64,000 bases of DNA from Bacteroidales bacterium. GTDB taxonomy: Bacteria > Bacteroidota > Bacteroidia > Bacteroidales > UBA932. Position numbers and translations under genes: made by a program. Positions 53,142-61,394 of the stretch are shown here, in pieces. How positions within the stretch are numbered: the first letter of the stretch is position 1; the number at the start of each line of letters is the position of its first letter. The DNA lies in contig JAFRPH010000062.1 in NCBI GenBank assembly GCA_017429205.1, positions 62,001-126,000 on the forward strand, read 5' to 3'. The notes under the pieces were generated by a model. That model searched no databases, was not told the origin of the DNA, and saw only the letters and a list, made by a program, of their open reading frames with translations.

Positions 53142-54596
53142 ATGATTCTGACTTTCCTCCTTTCCGTCGTCTTGTCCATTACCGGCCCGCAGGATTTCGA
53201 CCGGCTGGATGAGCGTATCGATTCCGTCCTGGCGGCGGGAGAGCGGGAGGTGGACGTGCGGTTCGCACCGGGAACCTATTTCTTCCGGGAGGGCCATCTG
53301 ACCCTTTCGGACATCCTGGATCCGGGCGTGGTCCTTCGCCTGAGCGGGAACGGAGCCTGTCTGGTGGGAGCCAGTGACGGGAAGGACCCGGCTTTTGAAA
53401 ACGGATTCGTGGACCTGGCAGGGCGAAAGGCTTGGGATGCTTTCGCACCCGTGCGGAAAGCCGGTTTCTGGCCGGTGCGCATCCCGTTCCGGAAAGGCCT
53501 CTACATTCTTCGTTGCAAGGGAGAGGCCGATGTCTCCGAGGCCGATGCGACCGGGATGAAAATCATCCTTTCCCAATGGTTCGTGGGGGCCGTCTATGAG
53601 GTCGTGAAGATATCACGAGGCTGGCTTTTTTTCCGCCGGGTGCCGTACCGGACCCGCATCTGGTCCGAACTGCGTTTCGGCCGATGCCTGCCCCGCTATA
53701 TGCTTTTCGCCCCGCGGAAAGCCCGGAAGGCCTATGCCTGTACCGCCTCGAACTTCCTGTCACTGGAAAACAGCCGGCTGGGTGGAGTCGTCTTGGACGG
53801 ACTTCATTTCCTGGGCAACGGAGAAGGGGACCGCTTGATCCGCTTCAGCGGGGTGGAGGCTGATTCCGTCGTCGTCCGCGAGTGTACGTTCGAGGGAATT
53901 CGGTCCAGGGGCCTTCTGGTGGAGGGAACGGATCATTTCCGGCTCCGGGACAATGTATTCAAGAAAGGGGCGCTGAACCAGGTCTATGTGGACAAAACAT
54001 CTGATGATGCCCGGATCGAAAGGAACCGGTTCATCGAAAACGGCCAGCTGATGACCAACGACCCTGTCGTGGACTGCAAGGGGAGCGATTTCCAGGTCCG
54101 GAACAATTATTTCGAGGATTTCTCCTATTCAGCCATCGGGGCCGGGCTTCACTATACGGACACGGCGGGACTGGTGACTTCCGGGGTCATCGAAAAGAAC
54201 GAAATCTGTATGTCCGAGCCTTACCGGCAGGCGCCGATGCGGTCCCTCATCGACGGAGGGGCCATCTATGTATGGACGCAGAACAAGGATCTCGTCATCC
54301 GGGATAACTACATCCACGACATCGCAGGACCGCATGGCAACCGCGGTATTTTCGGGGACGACGGCGTGGTGAACCTCAAGGTCTGCGACAACACCGTCTT
54401 GCGGGTTCGCGGCAGCTATGCCATCGACGTGCGGAAGGCACACCGGGTGGGCCGACGCAAGAATTCCGCCATCCGACGGGTCAACGAAGGGATAGTCATC
54501 CGTGGCAACACCTATGACGGACGTGTTCGTCTGCACGCCCGGAGAGACGATCCCGACAGTTATATCGGTGAGAATGAAAGACAGAATGAAAACTGA
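53142..54596 (+). CDS. Exported right-handed beta-helix protein of the polysaccharide locus (copy 1)
   Basis: A 484-residue protein with a short signal-like N-terminus (MILTFLLSVVLSITGP) and a parallel beta-helix built of short repeats such as VVRECTFEGIRSRGLLVEG and IERNRFIENG. The C-terminal third (GAIYVWTQNKDLVIRDNYIHDI, GIFGDDGVVN, IDVRK, RVN) is shared closely with the second copy at 56643. Families with this fold include polysaccharide lyases, C5-epimerases and hydrolases. No known catalytic set can be assigned. Its place among glycosyltransferases suggests it trims, epimerises or binds the polymer in the periplasm. A 39-bp gap follows. Confidence 0.72.
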   Translation: MILTFLLSVVLSITGPQDFDRLDERIDSVLAAGEREVDVRFAPGTYFFREGHLTLSDILDPGVVLRLSGNGACLVGASDGKDPAFENGFVDLAGRKAWDAFAPVRKAGFWPVRIPFRKGLYILRCKGEADVSEADATGMKIILSQWFVGAVYEVVKISRGWLFFRRVPYRTRIWSELRFGRCLPRYMLFAPRKARKAYACTASNFLSLENSRLGGVVLDGLHFLGNGEGDRLIRFSGVEADSVVVRECTFEGIRSRGLLVEGTDHFRLRDNVFKKGALNQVYVDKTSDDARIERNRFIENGQLMTNDPVVDCKGSDFQVRNNYFEDFSYSAIGAGLHYTDTAGLVTSGVIEKNEICMSEPYRQAPMRSLIDGGAIYVWTQNKDLVIRDNYIHDIAGPHGNRGIFGDDGVVNLKVCDNTVLRVRGSYAIDVRKAHRVGRRKNSAIRRVNEGIVIRGNTYDGRVRLHARRDDPDSYIGENERQNEN

Positions 54597-54635
54597 TAAT
54601 TTGCCCTATTTCAGCGGCTTGAAGGGTTTGCGCTG

Positions 54636-55760
54636 ATGAGAGTGCTGATTGTCACATACAACTACCTGTCCGGTTTCGGAGGCGGCGTTTATGGCGCGCG
54701 GGCTTACATCAATGCTTTCGCGGCGCTGTATGGTGACGTCACGCTGCTGTATCCGGCCCGGTCCGAAGGAGAGCCGCTCTCCGGAATCGACCGGAGCGTC
54801 AGGGGAATCGAGGTCGTAGACCATTCGTCCAAACTGTCCAAGGCCGTTCGGCTGGTAGTCCGAGGGATTCCGCACCGGTTCGAGAAGCCGTTCAGGGAAC
54901 TGTTGGAACGGGAACGGTTCGATCTCGTCGTCTTCCAGAACAGCAAATGCTCGACCGGACTCATCGGGCTGGCTCGCGCAGCCGGAGCCCGGGTCGTCGT
55001 GCAGCATGACAATTTCGAATGGGAATATACGCGGGACAATACGGCGCCCTTGATGCGCCCGTTCATCCTTCCCCCCGTGCTCCGGACCGAACGGGAAGCG
55101 GTCCGGGAAGCGGACATCAATCTGGCCCTGACCCCTGCAGACGCCGACTTGCTCCTTCGCTGCTACGGAAAGGGAATGAAAGGCAGGATGGAATTGCTTT
55201 ATCCCTTTGAGTACCGTCCGGTGCCGGATCGTGTTCCGGGTGCTGTCTCTCATCCGCTCTTCGTCATTACCGGCAATTTGGGCGCCCGGCAGACCCGGGA
55301 CTCGCTGTTCCCGTGGCTGAAGACCTATTATCCGCTCTTGAAGCGGGAAGTTCCGGAGGCCGGACTGATCGTCGCAGGAAAGGAGGCCGGCGAGGACCTG
55401 CGGCAGTACCTGGCCGGGCTGGACATTGAACTGGTGGACACGCCGTCCGACATGTCCGCCGTGCTGGACCGGGCCCGGTATTACATCTGTCCCGTCGATC
55501 GCGGGGGCGGTGTCAAGCTGCGTGTCATGGACGGTCTTCGGACCGGAATGCCGGCCTTGGTGCACCGCGTGTCGGCCCGGGGGTATGAGTCCTTGGAAGG
55601 CCTTTCCGTTTTCGCGTATGACAGTCCCGACTCCTTCGTGGAGGCCCTCGGGTCGATGATGGCCAGCCCGGAGACGGCCGAGGGCCGCCAAGCGGCTTAC
55701 CGGGCGCGTTTCGCTTTCGAGTCCGGCGTCGGACGCTTGCGCAAGATCCTGGAAAAATGA
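54636..55760 (+). CDS. Glycosyltransferase (GT-B fold, GT1/GT4-like)
   Basis: A 374-residue protein. VLIVTYNYLSGFGGGVYGARAYI forms the glycine-rich N-terminal loop. LVVFQNSKCSTGLIGLA and VQHDNFEWEY fall in the acceptor domain. The C-terminal domain has VITGNLGARQTRDSLFPWL, VAGKEAGEDL and ICPVDRGGGVKLRVMDGLRTGMPAL, the usual nucleotide-sugar contact of GT4-type enzymes. Its stop overlaps the next ATG. The sugar is unknown. Confidence 0.83.
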   Translation: MRVLIVTYNYLSGFGGGVYGARAYINAFAALYGDVTLLYPARSEGEPLSGIDRSVRGIEVVDHSSKLSKAVRLVVRGIPHRFEKPFRELLERERFDLVVFQNSKCSTGLIGLARAAGARVVVQHDNFEWEYTRDNTAPLMRPFILPPVLRTEREAVREADINLALTPADADLLLRCYGKGMKGRMELLYPFEYRPVPDRVPGAVSHPLFVITGNLGARQTRDSLFPWLKTYYPLLKREVPEAGLIVAGKEAGEDLRQYLAGLDIELVDTPSDMSAVLDRARYYICPVDRGGGVKLRVMDGLRTGMPALVHRVSARGYESLEGLSVFAYDSPDSFVEALGSMMASPETAEGRQAAYRARFAFESGVGRLRKILEK

Positions 55761-56650
55761 TGAACGACACACCTGTAGTCCTTCTGGCATATAACCGCCC
55801 CGAAGCGCTGCGACGGACGCTGGTGGCGTTGGCGGCAGACGACCTGGCTGCCGGGACCGACCTTTTCATCCGGATCGACGGTCCGAAATCGGAAACCGAC
55901 GCCGAAAAAGTGAAGGCGGTCCGGGAGGTGGCCCTCGCCGCGCGTGGATTCCGCAGCGTGGATGTCCATTGGGAAATCGAGAACCGAGGGCTGGCTTCCT
56001 CTGTCATCGCCGGCGTGGATCGCGTATTGGAGATCTCCGACACGGTCATCGTCCTGGAAGACGACCTGGTGACCCATCCCGGTTTCCTGACTTTCCTGAA
56101 CGAAGGACTGGAAAAGTATGCCGATGTTCCGGAAGTTTTTTCCGTCTGCGGTTATTCCAACCGCGTGCGGAAGCCTTCCGGGTATGGATTCGATGCCTAT
56201 TTCTGCCCCCGCAGTTCTTCTTGGGGATGGGCGACCTGGCGGGACCGGTGGAAATCCGTGGACTGGAATCCGACGCCTGCTTCCTTGCAGAAGAATGCGC
56301 TTGCGTTCAACCGTTGGGGCGGTTCCGATTGCGCCAAGATGCTGCGGGACTGGATGGAGGGAAGGAACAGCTCGTGGGCCATCCGATTCTGCTACAGCCA
56401 GTTCCTGCAAGGAAAAGTCTCCTTGTTCCCGACGGAGTCCCTGGTGGACCCCTCCGGCGGTTTTGCCGGGGACGGGACCCATTGCAAGTCCTACAACCGT
56501 TTCCGCTTCCAGATGGCACCGCCCGAAAGGCGTTCCTTCCGGATGCCCGGAGAGGCGGAAGTGATTCCTTCCTTCCGGCGCGATGCGCTTCATTACCACA
56601 GCCTGCCGCTGCGGGCGTGGACCCGTCTGATGAACCTGTTCTATGCATAG
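55757..56650 (+). CDS. Glycosyltransferase, GT2/GNT-I-like
   Basis: A 297-residue GT-A protein. TPVVLLAYNRPEALRRTLVAL is the start typical of sugar transferases resembling GNT-I. DLFIRIDGPKSETD follows, and VIVLEDDLVTHPGFL contains the EDD metal motif. SSSWGWATWRDRW and SWAIRFCYSQFLQ are further family-like blocks. It overlaps the previous gene by 4 bp and the following beta-helix gene by 8 bp. Confidence 0.83.
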   Translation: MMNDTPVVLLAYNRPEALRRTLVALAADDLAAGTDLFIRIDGPKSETDAEKVKAVREVALAARGFRSVDVHWEIENRGLASSVIAGVDRVLEISDTVIVLEDDLVTHPGFLTFLNEGLEKYADVPEVFSVCGYSNRVRKPSGYGFDAYFCPRSSSWGWATWRDRWKSVDWNPTPASLQKNALAFNRWGGSDCAKMLRDWMEGRNSSWAIRFCYSQFLQGKVSLFPTESLVDPSGGFAGDGTHCKSYNRFRFQMAPPERRSFRMPGEAEVIPSFRRDALHYHSLPLRAWTRLMNLFYA

Positions 56651-58010
56651 CCTCTTTCTCTGTCTGGTTTCGATCCTGGTTTCATCCCAGGCCGACTTCG
56701 ACCGCCTGGACCAGGATGTCAAGCGGGAACTGCAACGAAAGCCGGCGGAATTGAAAGTGACGTTCTCCCCGGGAATCTATCGGTTCAAGGACGACCACTT
56801 GTTCCTGACCATCCGGGAGGACTGTCCCGGGACGCGGTTGGAAATTGACGGGAACGGCGCTGTCCTGGTCGGTACCGCGCCCGAAGTCACGGTGACGCCT
56901 TTCTATCGGGCTGACCGTTTGGTGGAGGTCGTGGATGCCGGTAAAGGGCTTTGCCGCATTCGGACGCGGAAACGCCTGGACGGCCTCGGGAACCTGTCCA
57001 TCCAGGTCACTTCCTGGTACCGGATCTTCCGGGGACCAGTCACGGAAGCCAAGGGCCGGTATTTGTATTTTACGGCTGAGCATCTGGAAAGGTCGGGATT
57101 GACCTACGACATTAACGGCGACTTTCTGTATGGAAAGCAGCGCCCTCGTTTCCGATTGGTGCGGGAGCGGCCCTCGGAAGGTCCGGTGTCCACGGCTGTG
57201 TTCAACTTCACGGCCTGCAAGTTCCGCGAGGTGGACATCCACGGATTCCATTTCGAGGGGAATGCCGGCCGCAGGGCGGAGAATCCGAAGAATTTCCTGA
57301 TCCGGTTCTATGCCTGCCAGGTGGGTGAAGCGACCGTTCGCGACTGCACTTTCAAGTCCATCCGGAGCGATGTCGTCCGCATCGCCTACACCGAAGGGGT
57401 CGAGGTCCGGAACTGCCGTTTCGAGGATTGCAGCCGGATCGGCGTCTTGTCCTACAACCATTCCGGACGCACTACCGTGCTGGACAACGCATTCGTCCGG
57501 ATGGGACTGGATGCGGAGGTGACCCCCTGTGTCAAAGTCGAGGGAACCGACTATCGGGTGTCCGGGAACGAGTTTGTCGATTATGGCTGTTGTGCGATCA
57601 TGGCCGGCCTGCACCTGACTTCCGTGATGGAACATCCGTCGTCGGGCGTCATCGAACGCAATGAGATCTACCAGACGCAGGACTACCGGAAAGATGCCCC
57701 GCAGAACCTCCTGATGGACACCGGCGCCATTTATGTCTATACCCAGAATGCATCCCTGGAGATCCGGAACAACTATATCCACGACATTTCCGGTCCTTAT
57801 GACAACCGGGGTATCTTCTGCGATGACGGAACGGTCAATACGTACATTCACGACAACCGGGTGGAACGCATTTCGAATTCCTATTGCATCGATCTCCGCC
57901 GGGTCCTTTCTGTGGAAACTCGTCCGGACAGCAAGATCCGGCGCGTCAATGTGGGCAACCGCATCGAAAAGAACCAAGTAGATGGGAGAATCCGCTTCGA
58001 ACAGCGCTAA
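56643..58010 (+). CDS. Exported right-handed beta-helix protein of the polysaccharide locus (copy 2)
   Basis: A 455-residue paralogue of the protein at 53142. It has a signal-like start (MHSLFLCLVSILVSSQ), then FDRLDQDV matching FDRLDERI of copy 1, an FSPGIYRFKDDHL strand pair matching FAPGTYFFREGHL, and a beta-helix. The C-terminal region is the most alike: NEIYQTQDYRKDAP, DTGAIYVYTQNASLEIRNN, YIHDISGP, RGIFCDDGTVN, IRRVN. Conserved Asp, His and Arg residues there may be a binding or active site. It overlaps genes on both sides (8 and 29 bp), so it is an integral part of the operon. Enzymatic class is unknown. Confidence 0.72.
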   Translation: MHSLFLCLVSILVSSQADFDRLDQDVKRELQRKPAELKVTFSPGIYRFKDDHLFLTIREDCPGTRLEIDGNGAVLVGTAPEVTVTPFYRADRLVEVVDAGKGLCRIRTRKRLDGLGNLSIQVTSWYRIFRGPVTEAKGRYLYFTAEHLERSGLTYDINGDFLYGKQRPRFRLVRERPSEGPVSTAVFNFTACKFREVDIHGFHFEGNAGRRAENPKNFLIRFYACQVGEATVRDCTFKSIRSDVVRIAYTEGVEVRNCRFEDCSRIGVLSYNHSGRTTVLDNAFVRMGLDAEVTPCVKVEGTDYRVSGNEFVDYGCCAIMAGLHLTSVMEHPSSGVIERNEIYQTQDYRKDAPQNLLMDTGAIYVYTQNASLEIRNNYIHDISGPYDNRGIFCDDGTVNTYIHDNRVERISNSYCIDLRRVLSVETRPDSKIRRVNVGNRIEKNQVDGRIRFEQR

Positions 58011-59100
58011 ACCGCGCATCCTGTGCATCCTTCACCTGCCCCCGCCCGTGCACGGGGCGGCCCTCGTGGGATCTTTCCTGAAGGAAAGCGCCCTGGTGAA
58101 CGGGACGTTCGATGCACGGTATGTGAACCTGTCCGCTTCCGGGTCATTGGAGCAGGTCGGTCGCTTCTCCTTTGGAAAGGTCCGGTCCGTGTCCCGTCTT
58201 CTGGCAGAAGTGCGGCGGACGCTTCGGGCATGGAGGCCGAATCTGGTCTATATGACGCCCTCGTCCAAAATGCCGGGTTTGCTCAAAGACGCCCTGGTCG
58301 CCCGCCTGGTGCGGCGGAAAGGATGCAAGGTAGTCCTGCATTTCCACAATAAGGGGGTCGCTTCCCGCCAGGACCGCTTTTTCGACGACTGGCTCTACCG
58401 GATGCTGTTCCGGGACGCCTCTGTCATCCTGCTCTCCGAGCGTCTGTATGCCGACATCCGGCAATATGTGCCGATGGCTCGTGTTTCATTTTGTGCAAAC
58501 GGCGTTTCCGTGCCGGAGGTGGCGCATCGACCCGCCCCCGTGCCCAGGATTCTGTTCCTTTCGAACATGATCCGGTCCAAAGGCGTTTCCGAGCTGATCG
58601 AGGCTTGTCGTATCCTGAAGGATCGAGGGACCGTGTTCCGTTGCCGTCTGGTGGGCGCCCTGTCCGCGGACTACACCGGAGACAGCCTGGCCGCCGAGAT
58701 ACGGGCGAAGGGGCTGGAAGACTTTGTCACGTACGAAGGCCCGCGCTATGGGGAAGAGAAATGGAAGGTGTTTTCCGAAGCGGATTTGTTCGCTTTCCCG
58801 AGCCACTATCCGGACGAATGCTTTCCGCTGGTCGTCCTGGAGGCGATGGGGGCCGGCCTTCCCGTCGTCACAACGGACGAGGGGGCCATTCCGGAAATGG
58901 TTCGGGACGGAGAGGATGGTGTCATTTGTCCCAAGAAGGACCCTTCCGCCCTGGCCGATACACTTGGAAGTCTGCTTGCGGATCCCATCCTCAGAACACG
59001 GATGGGGGAGAGCGGCAAGCATCGATACCAGTCGTCTTATACGTTGGAATGCTTTGAACGGAACATCGTCGAGATCTTGAAACGGAGTGTCGATGCGTAA
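57982..59100 (+). CDS. GT4-family glycosyltransferase
   Basis: A 372-residue GT-B enzyme. RILCILHLPPPVHGAALVGSF starts the N-domain. VLHFHNKGV and LLSERLYADI follow, and the C-domain has ILFLSNMIRSKGVSELIEA, RLVGAL and the strong GT4 block FPSHYPDECFPLVVLEAMGAGLPVV. The start codon lies 29 bp inside the preceding gene. Its stop is inside the next gene's start region (8 bp overlap). Sugar specificity unknown. Confidence 0.9.
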   Translation: MGESASNSAKPRILCILHLPPPVHGAALVGSFLKESALVNGTFDARYVNLSASGSLEQVGRFSFGKVRSVSRLLAEVRRTLRAWRPNLVYMTPSSKMPGLLKDALVARLVRRKGCKVVLHFHNKGVASRQDRFFDDWLYRMLFRDASVILLSERLYADIRQYVPMARVSFCANGVSVPEVAHRPAPVPRILFLSNMIRSKGVSELIEACRILKDRGTVFRCRLVGALSADYTGDSLAAEIRAKGLEDFVTYEGPRYGEEKWKVFSEADLFAFPSHYPDECFPLVVLEAMGAGLPVVTTDEGAIPEMVRDGEDGVICPKKDPSALADTLGSLLADPILRTRMGESGKHRYQSSYTLECFERNIVEILKRSVDA

Positions 59101-60097
59101 TCTGTACCTGTCCAATCTCCCGGCACCCTACCGGATGGATTTCTACCGTTTCCTGTATCGGGAGATGGAATGTGAGATCTGTTTCCAGGATGTGCGGGAC
59201 GGTGTCCCGGACATTCCGGTGCACCGATGGAACCTGGGGTCGCTGCCGAACTTGTTGACGGCGTTCCGGCCAGAACTGGTGATCGCCCCGGAGTTCTCCG
59301 CTGCGGCGATCCTGTGCTTGCGCCTGAGGAAGAAGTATGGGTACAAGGTCGTTACCACCTGTGATGACAGCCTGGACATGATTCGGGGCAACGATTTCGG
59401 ATGGAAGCACCGGCTGGCCCGGCATTTTGTTCCGCGCTGGCTGGATGAGATCATCCTGCACAGTCCGGACGTGGCGGGCTGGTATCGGGACCGCTTCGGG
59501 AAAGGCCTTATGATGCCCATCATCGCTGACGAGCGGCGCGTACGTCCGGAACTTGCGCGCATATTGCCGCTTTCGGCGCAGTTGAGGCCCGGGGACAAAC
59601 CCGTTGTGGCCTTCGTGGGCCGTTTTGTAGGCCTGAAGAACATCCCCTCGCTCATCCGCGCTTTCGAACCCTTGAAGAATCGGGCGCAGCTGGTGCTCAT
59701 CGGGGACGGTCCGGGTCGCTCTGCGCTGGAATCGATGGCCCCGGAGGCCTTGTTCACCGGGATGCTTGCCGGCGACGACCTCCTGGCCTGGTACAACCTG
59801 ATCGACGTAGCGGTCCTCCCCAGTACGCAGGAGGCCTACGGCGCCGTGACGGGAGAAGCCTTGATGGCGGGAGCGAAAGTCGTCGTCTCCGAGAAGGCCG
59901 GTTCGGCCGACTTGGTCCGGGAAGGGGAGAACGGCTATCGGGTCCTGCCGACGGACATTCCGGCCCTGACGGATCGCATCGGGAGACTGCTGGACGAGAT
60001 CCCGACCGGACGCCCCCTGACCCTTCGCGAGAATCGGCTGCCTTACCGGTTCGAGACGTGCATTCGAGCATTGATTGAAAAACTCAAAGTGTTATGA
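59093..60097 (+). CDS. GT4-family glycosyltransferase
   Basis: A 334-residue GT-B enzyme with a compact N-domain (RNLYLSNLPAPYRMDFYRFL, TTCDDSLDMIRGNDFG) and a C-domain with VAFVGRFVGLKNIPSLIRAF, LIGDGPGRSAL and LPSTQEAYGAVTGEALMAGAKVVVS, the donor-binding block. A GTG six bases upstream is possible, but the ATG at 59093 gives the natural start. It overlaps gmhA by 4 bp. It is the last transferase of the block. Confidence 0.88.
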   Translation: MRNLYLSNLPAPYRMDFYRFLYREMECEICFQDVRDGVPDIPVHRWNLGSLPNLLTAFRPELVIAPEFSAAAILCLRLRKKYGYKVVTTCDDSLDMIRGNDFGWKHRLARHFVPRWLDEIILHSPDVAGWYRDRFGKGLMMPIIADERRVRPELARILPLSAQLRPGDKPVVAFVGRFVGLKNIPSLIRAFEPLKNRAQLVLIGDGPGRSALESMAPEALFTGMLAGDDLLAWYNLIDVAVLPSTQEAYGAVTGEALMAGAKVVVSEKAGSADLVREGENGYRVLPTDIPALTDRIGRLLDEIPTGRPLTLRENRLPYRFETCIRALIEKLKVL

Positions 60098-60672
60098 ATC
60101 AGATAGATATTGCAAAATCCATCATTACCGACTCCATTCGTGTCAAACAGACGCTGCTCGTCGACGAAGCGCTGATGGCGAAAGTGGCCGCTATCGCGAA
60201 AGTGATGGTGGAGGCCTACAAGGCCGGCCACAAGACGATGTGGGCCGGGAACGGCGGGAGTGCGGCCGATGCGCAGCATATGGCCGGGGAACTCGTGAAC
60301 AAGTTCACGTTCGACCGGCCGGGCCTGGCGGCGCTGTCCCTTTCCACGGATACGTCCATCATCACCGCGGTCGGCAACGACTACGGGTTCGACCGGCTTT
60401 TCGCCCGCCAGGTGGAGGCGCAGGGATGCGCCGGGGACGTATTCATCGGCATCTCCACCTCGGGGAAGTCGCCCAATCTGGTGAATGCGCTGCAGGCCTG
60501 CCGCGACAAGGGAATCACCTCCGTCGCCATCGTGGGCGCAAACTCTTGCCCGATGGACGATTACGACTATGTGATCCACGTTCCCTCAACGGAGACGCCA
60601 CGTATCCAGGAGTGCCAGACGCTCATCGGGCACATCCTGTGCTACATCGTGGAGCAGGAACTGTTCGGTTAG
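60094..60672 (+). CDS. gmhA: Sedoheptulose 7-phosphate isomerase (SIS domain)
   Basis: A 192-residue enzyme that turns D-sedoheptulose 7-phosphate into D-glycero-D-manno-heptose 7-phosphate. The SIS phosphosugar site reads WAGNGGSAADAQHMAGELVNKF, followed by ALSLSTDTSIITAVGNDYGFD and GISTSGKSPNLVNAL; TPRIQECQTLIGHILC is the GmhA C-terminal signature. No other heptose gene (gmhB, hddA/hldE, hddC) is in the window. It suggests heptose in the glycan, or another SIS-type use. Its stop overlaps the convergent wecG-like stop by 4 bp. Confidence 0.92.
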   Translation: MNQIDIAKSIITDSIRVKQTLLVDEALMAKVAAIAKVMVEAYKAGHKTMWAGNGGSAADAQHMAGELVNKFTFDRPGLAALSLSTDTSIITAVGNDYGFDRLFARQVEAQGCAGDVFIGISTSGKSPNLVNALQACRDKGITSVAIVGANSCPMDDYDYVIHVPSTETPRIQECQTLIGHILCYIVEQELFG

Positions 60673-61391
60673 CCGAGGATCATCTCCTTCAGGACCAGCC
60701 AGCAGAAGACCGGATTGCTGACGAGATAGCGCCGCCACGTGCGGCGCGGTTCTTTTATCAGCCGGTACAGCCACTCCAGGCCGAGCCGGATCCATCCTTC
60801 GGGGGCCCGTTTCACCGTCCCGGCGAAGAAGTCGAAGACGGCGCCGATCGCGCCCGCGTGGCAGTGGATGTCCAGGTCCGCCCAGTGGTCGTAGAGCCAT
60901 TTCTCCTGCTTGGGGGCCGTCATCCCCACCCAGAGGAGGTCGGGATGCGCCGCATTGACGGCGTCCACCATCTCCTGGCTCTCCGTGCGGGAAAAGGAGT
61001 CCCGGAAGGGAGGGGAGTAGGACTTCACCGTGATGTTCGGATAGACCTCCTTCGCCTTTCGCTCGATCAGGGCGAGCGTCTCCGGGGAACTGCCGAGGAA
61101 GAAGCAGGTCCCGCCCTTCGCATTCAGCCGTTCCATCTCGAAAGCGAACAAGTCCGCGCCGGCGATCTTTTCGTCCGGCGCGTTTTGCGTCCGGAGCAGG
61201 CGGCAGGCCTTGACGATGGAGATGCCGTCGGGCAGGAGCGCGTCGGCGTCCATCAGGGCATTGTCGAACGCAAGGTCCCGGTTGGCCTGGACGAAGGAGT
61301 GCGCGTTCACCGTGTCGATAAGAAACTTTCCCTCCGGCCAGGAGGCCATCTCCCGTTTCGATCGAACTAGCTGTAAATCCTTGATTTTCAT
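60669..61391 (-). CDS. WecG/TagA/CpsF-family glycosyltransferase (GT26)
   Basis: A 240-residue GT26 enzyme. NAHSFVQANRD, ADALLPDGISIV and the conserved FFLGSSPETLAL, LLWVGMTAPKQEKWLYDHW and FDFFAGTVKRAPEGWIRLGLEWLYRL blocks are diagnostic. The C-terminal basic/hydrophobic tail helps membrane association. It adds a sugar, often ManNAcA or GlcA, to an undecaprenyl-linked acceptor. It lies 3 bp after wcaJ-like on the minus strand, so the two form an initiation unit opposed to the main operon. Confidence 0.93.
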   Translation of the reverse strand: MKIKDLQLVRSKREMASWPEGKFLIDTVNAHSFVQANRDLAFDNALMDADALLPDGISIVKACRLLRTQNAPDEKIAGADLFAFEMERLNAKGGTCFFLGSSPETLALIERKAKEVYPNITVKSYSPPFRDSFSRTESQEMVDAVNAAHPDLLWVGMTAPKQEKWLYDHWADLDIHCHAGAIGAVFDFFAGTVKRAPEGWIRLGLEWLYRLIKEPRRTWRRYLVSNPVFCWLVLKEMILG

Positions 61392-61394
61392 AGT

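Noticed and set aside
53142..54596. A pectinase belonging to the pectin locus
   Set aside because: Although it has a beta-helix, no PL1, GH28 or CE8 catalytic motif is present, and its place and coupling are with glycosyltransferases.
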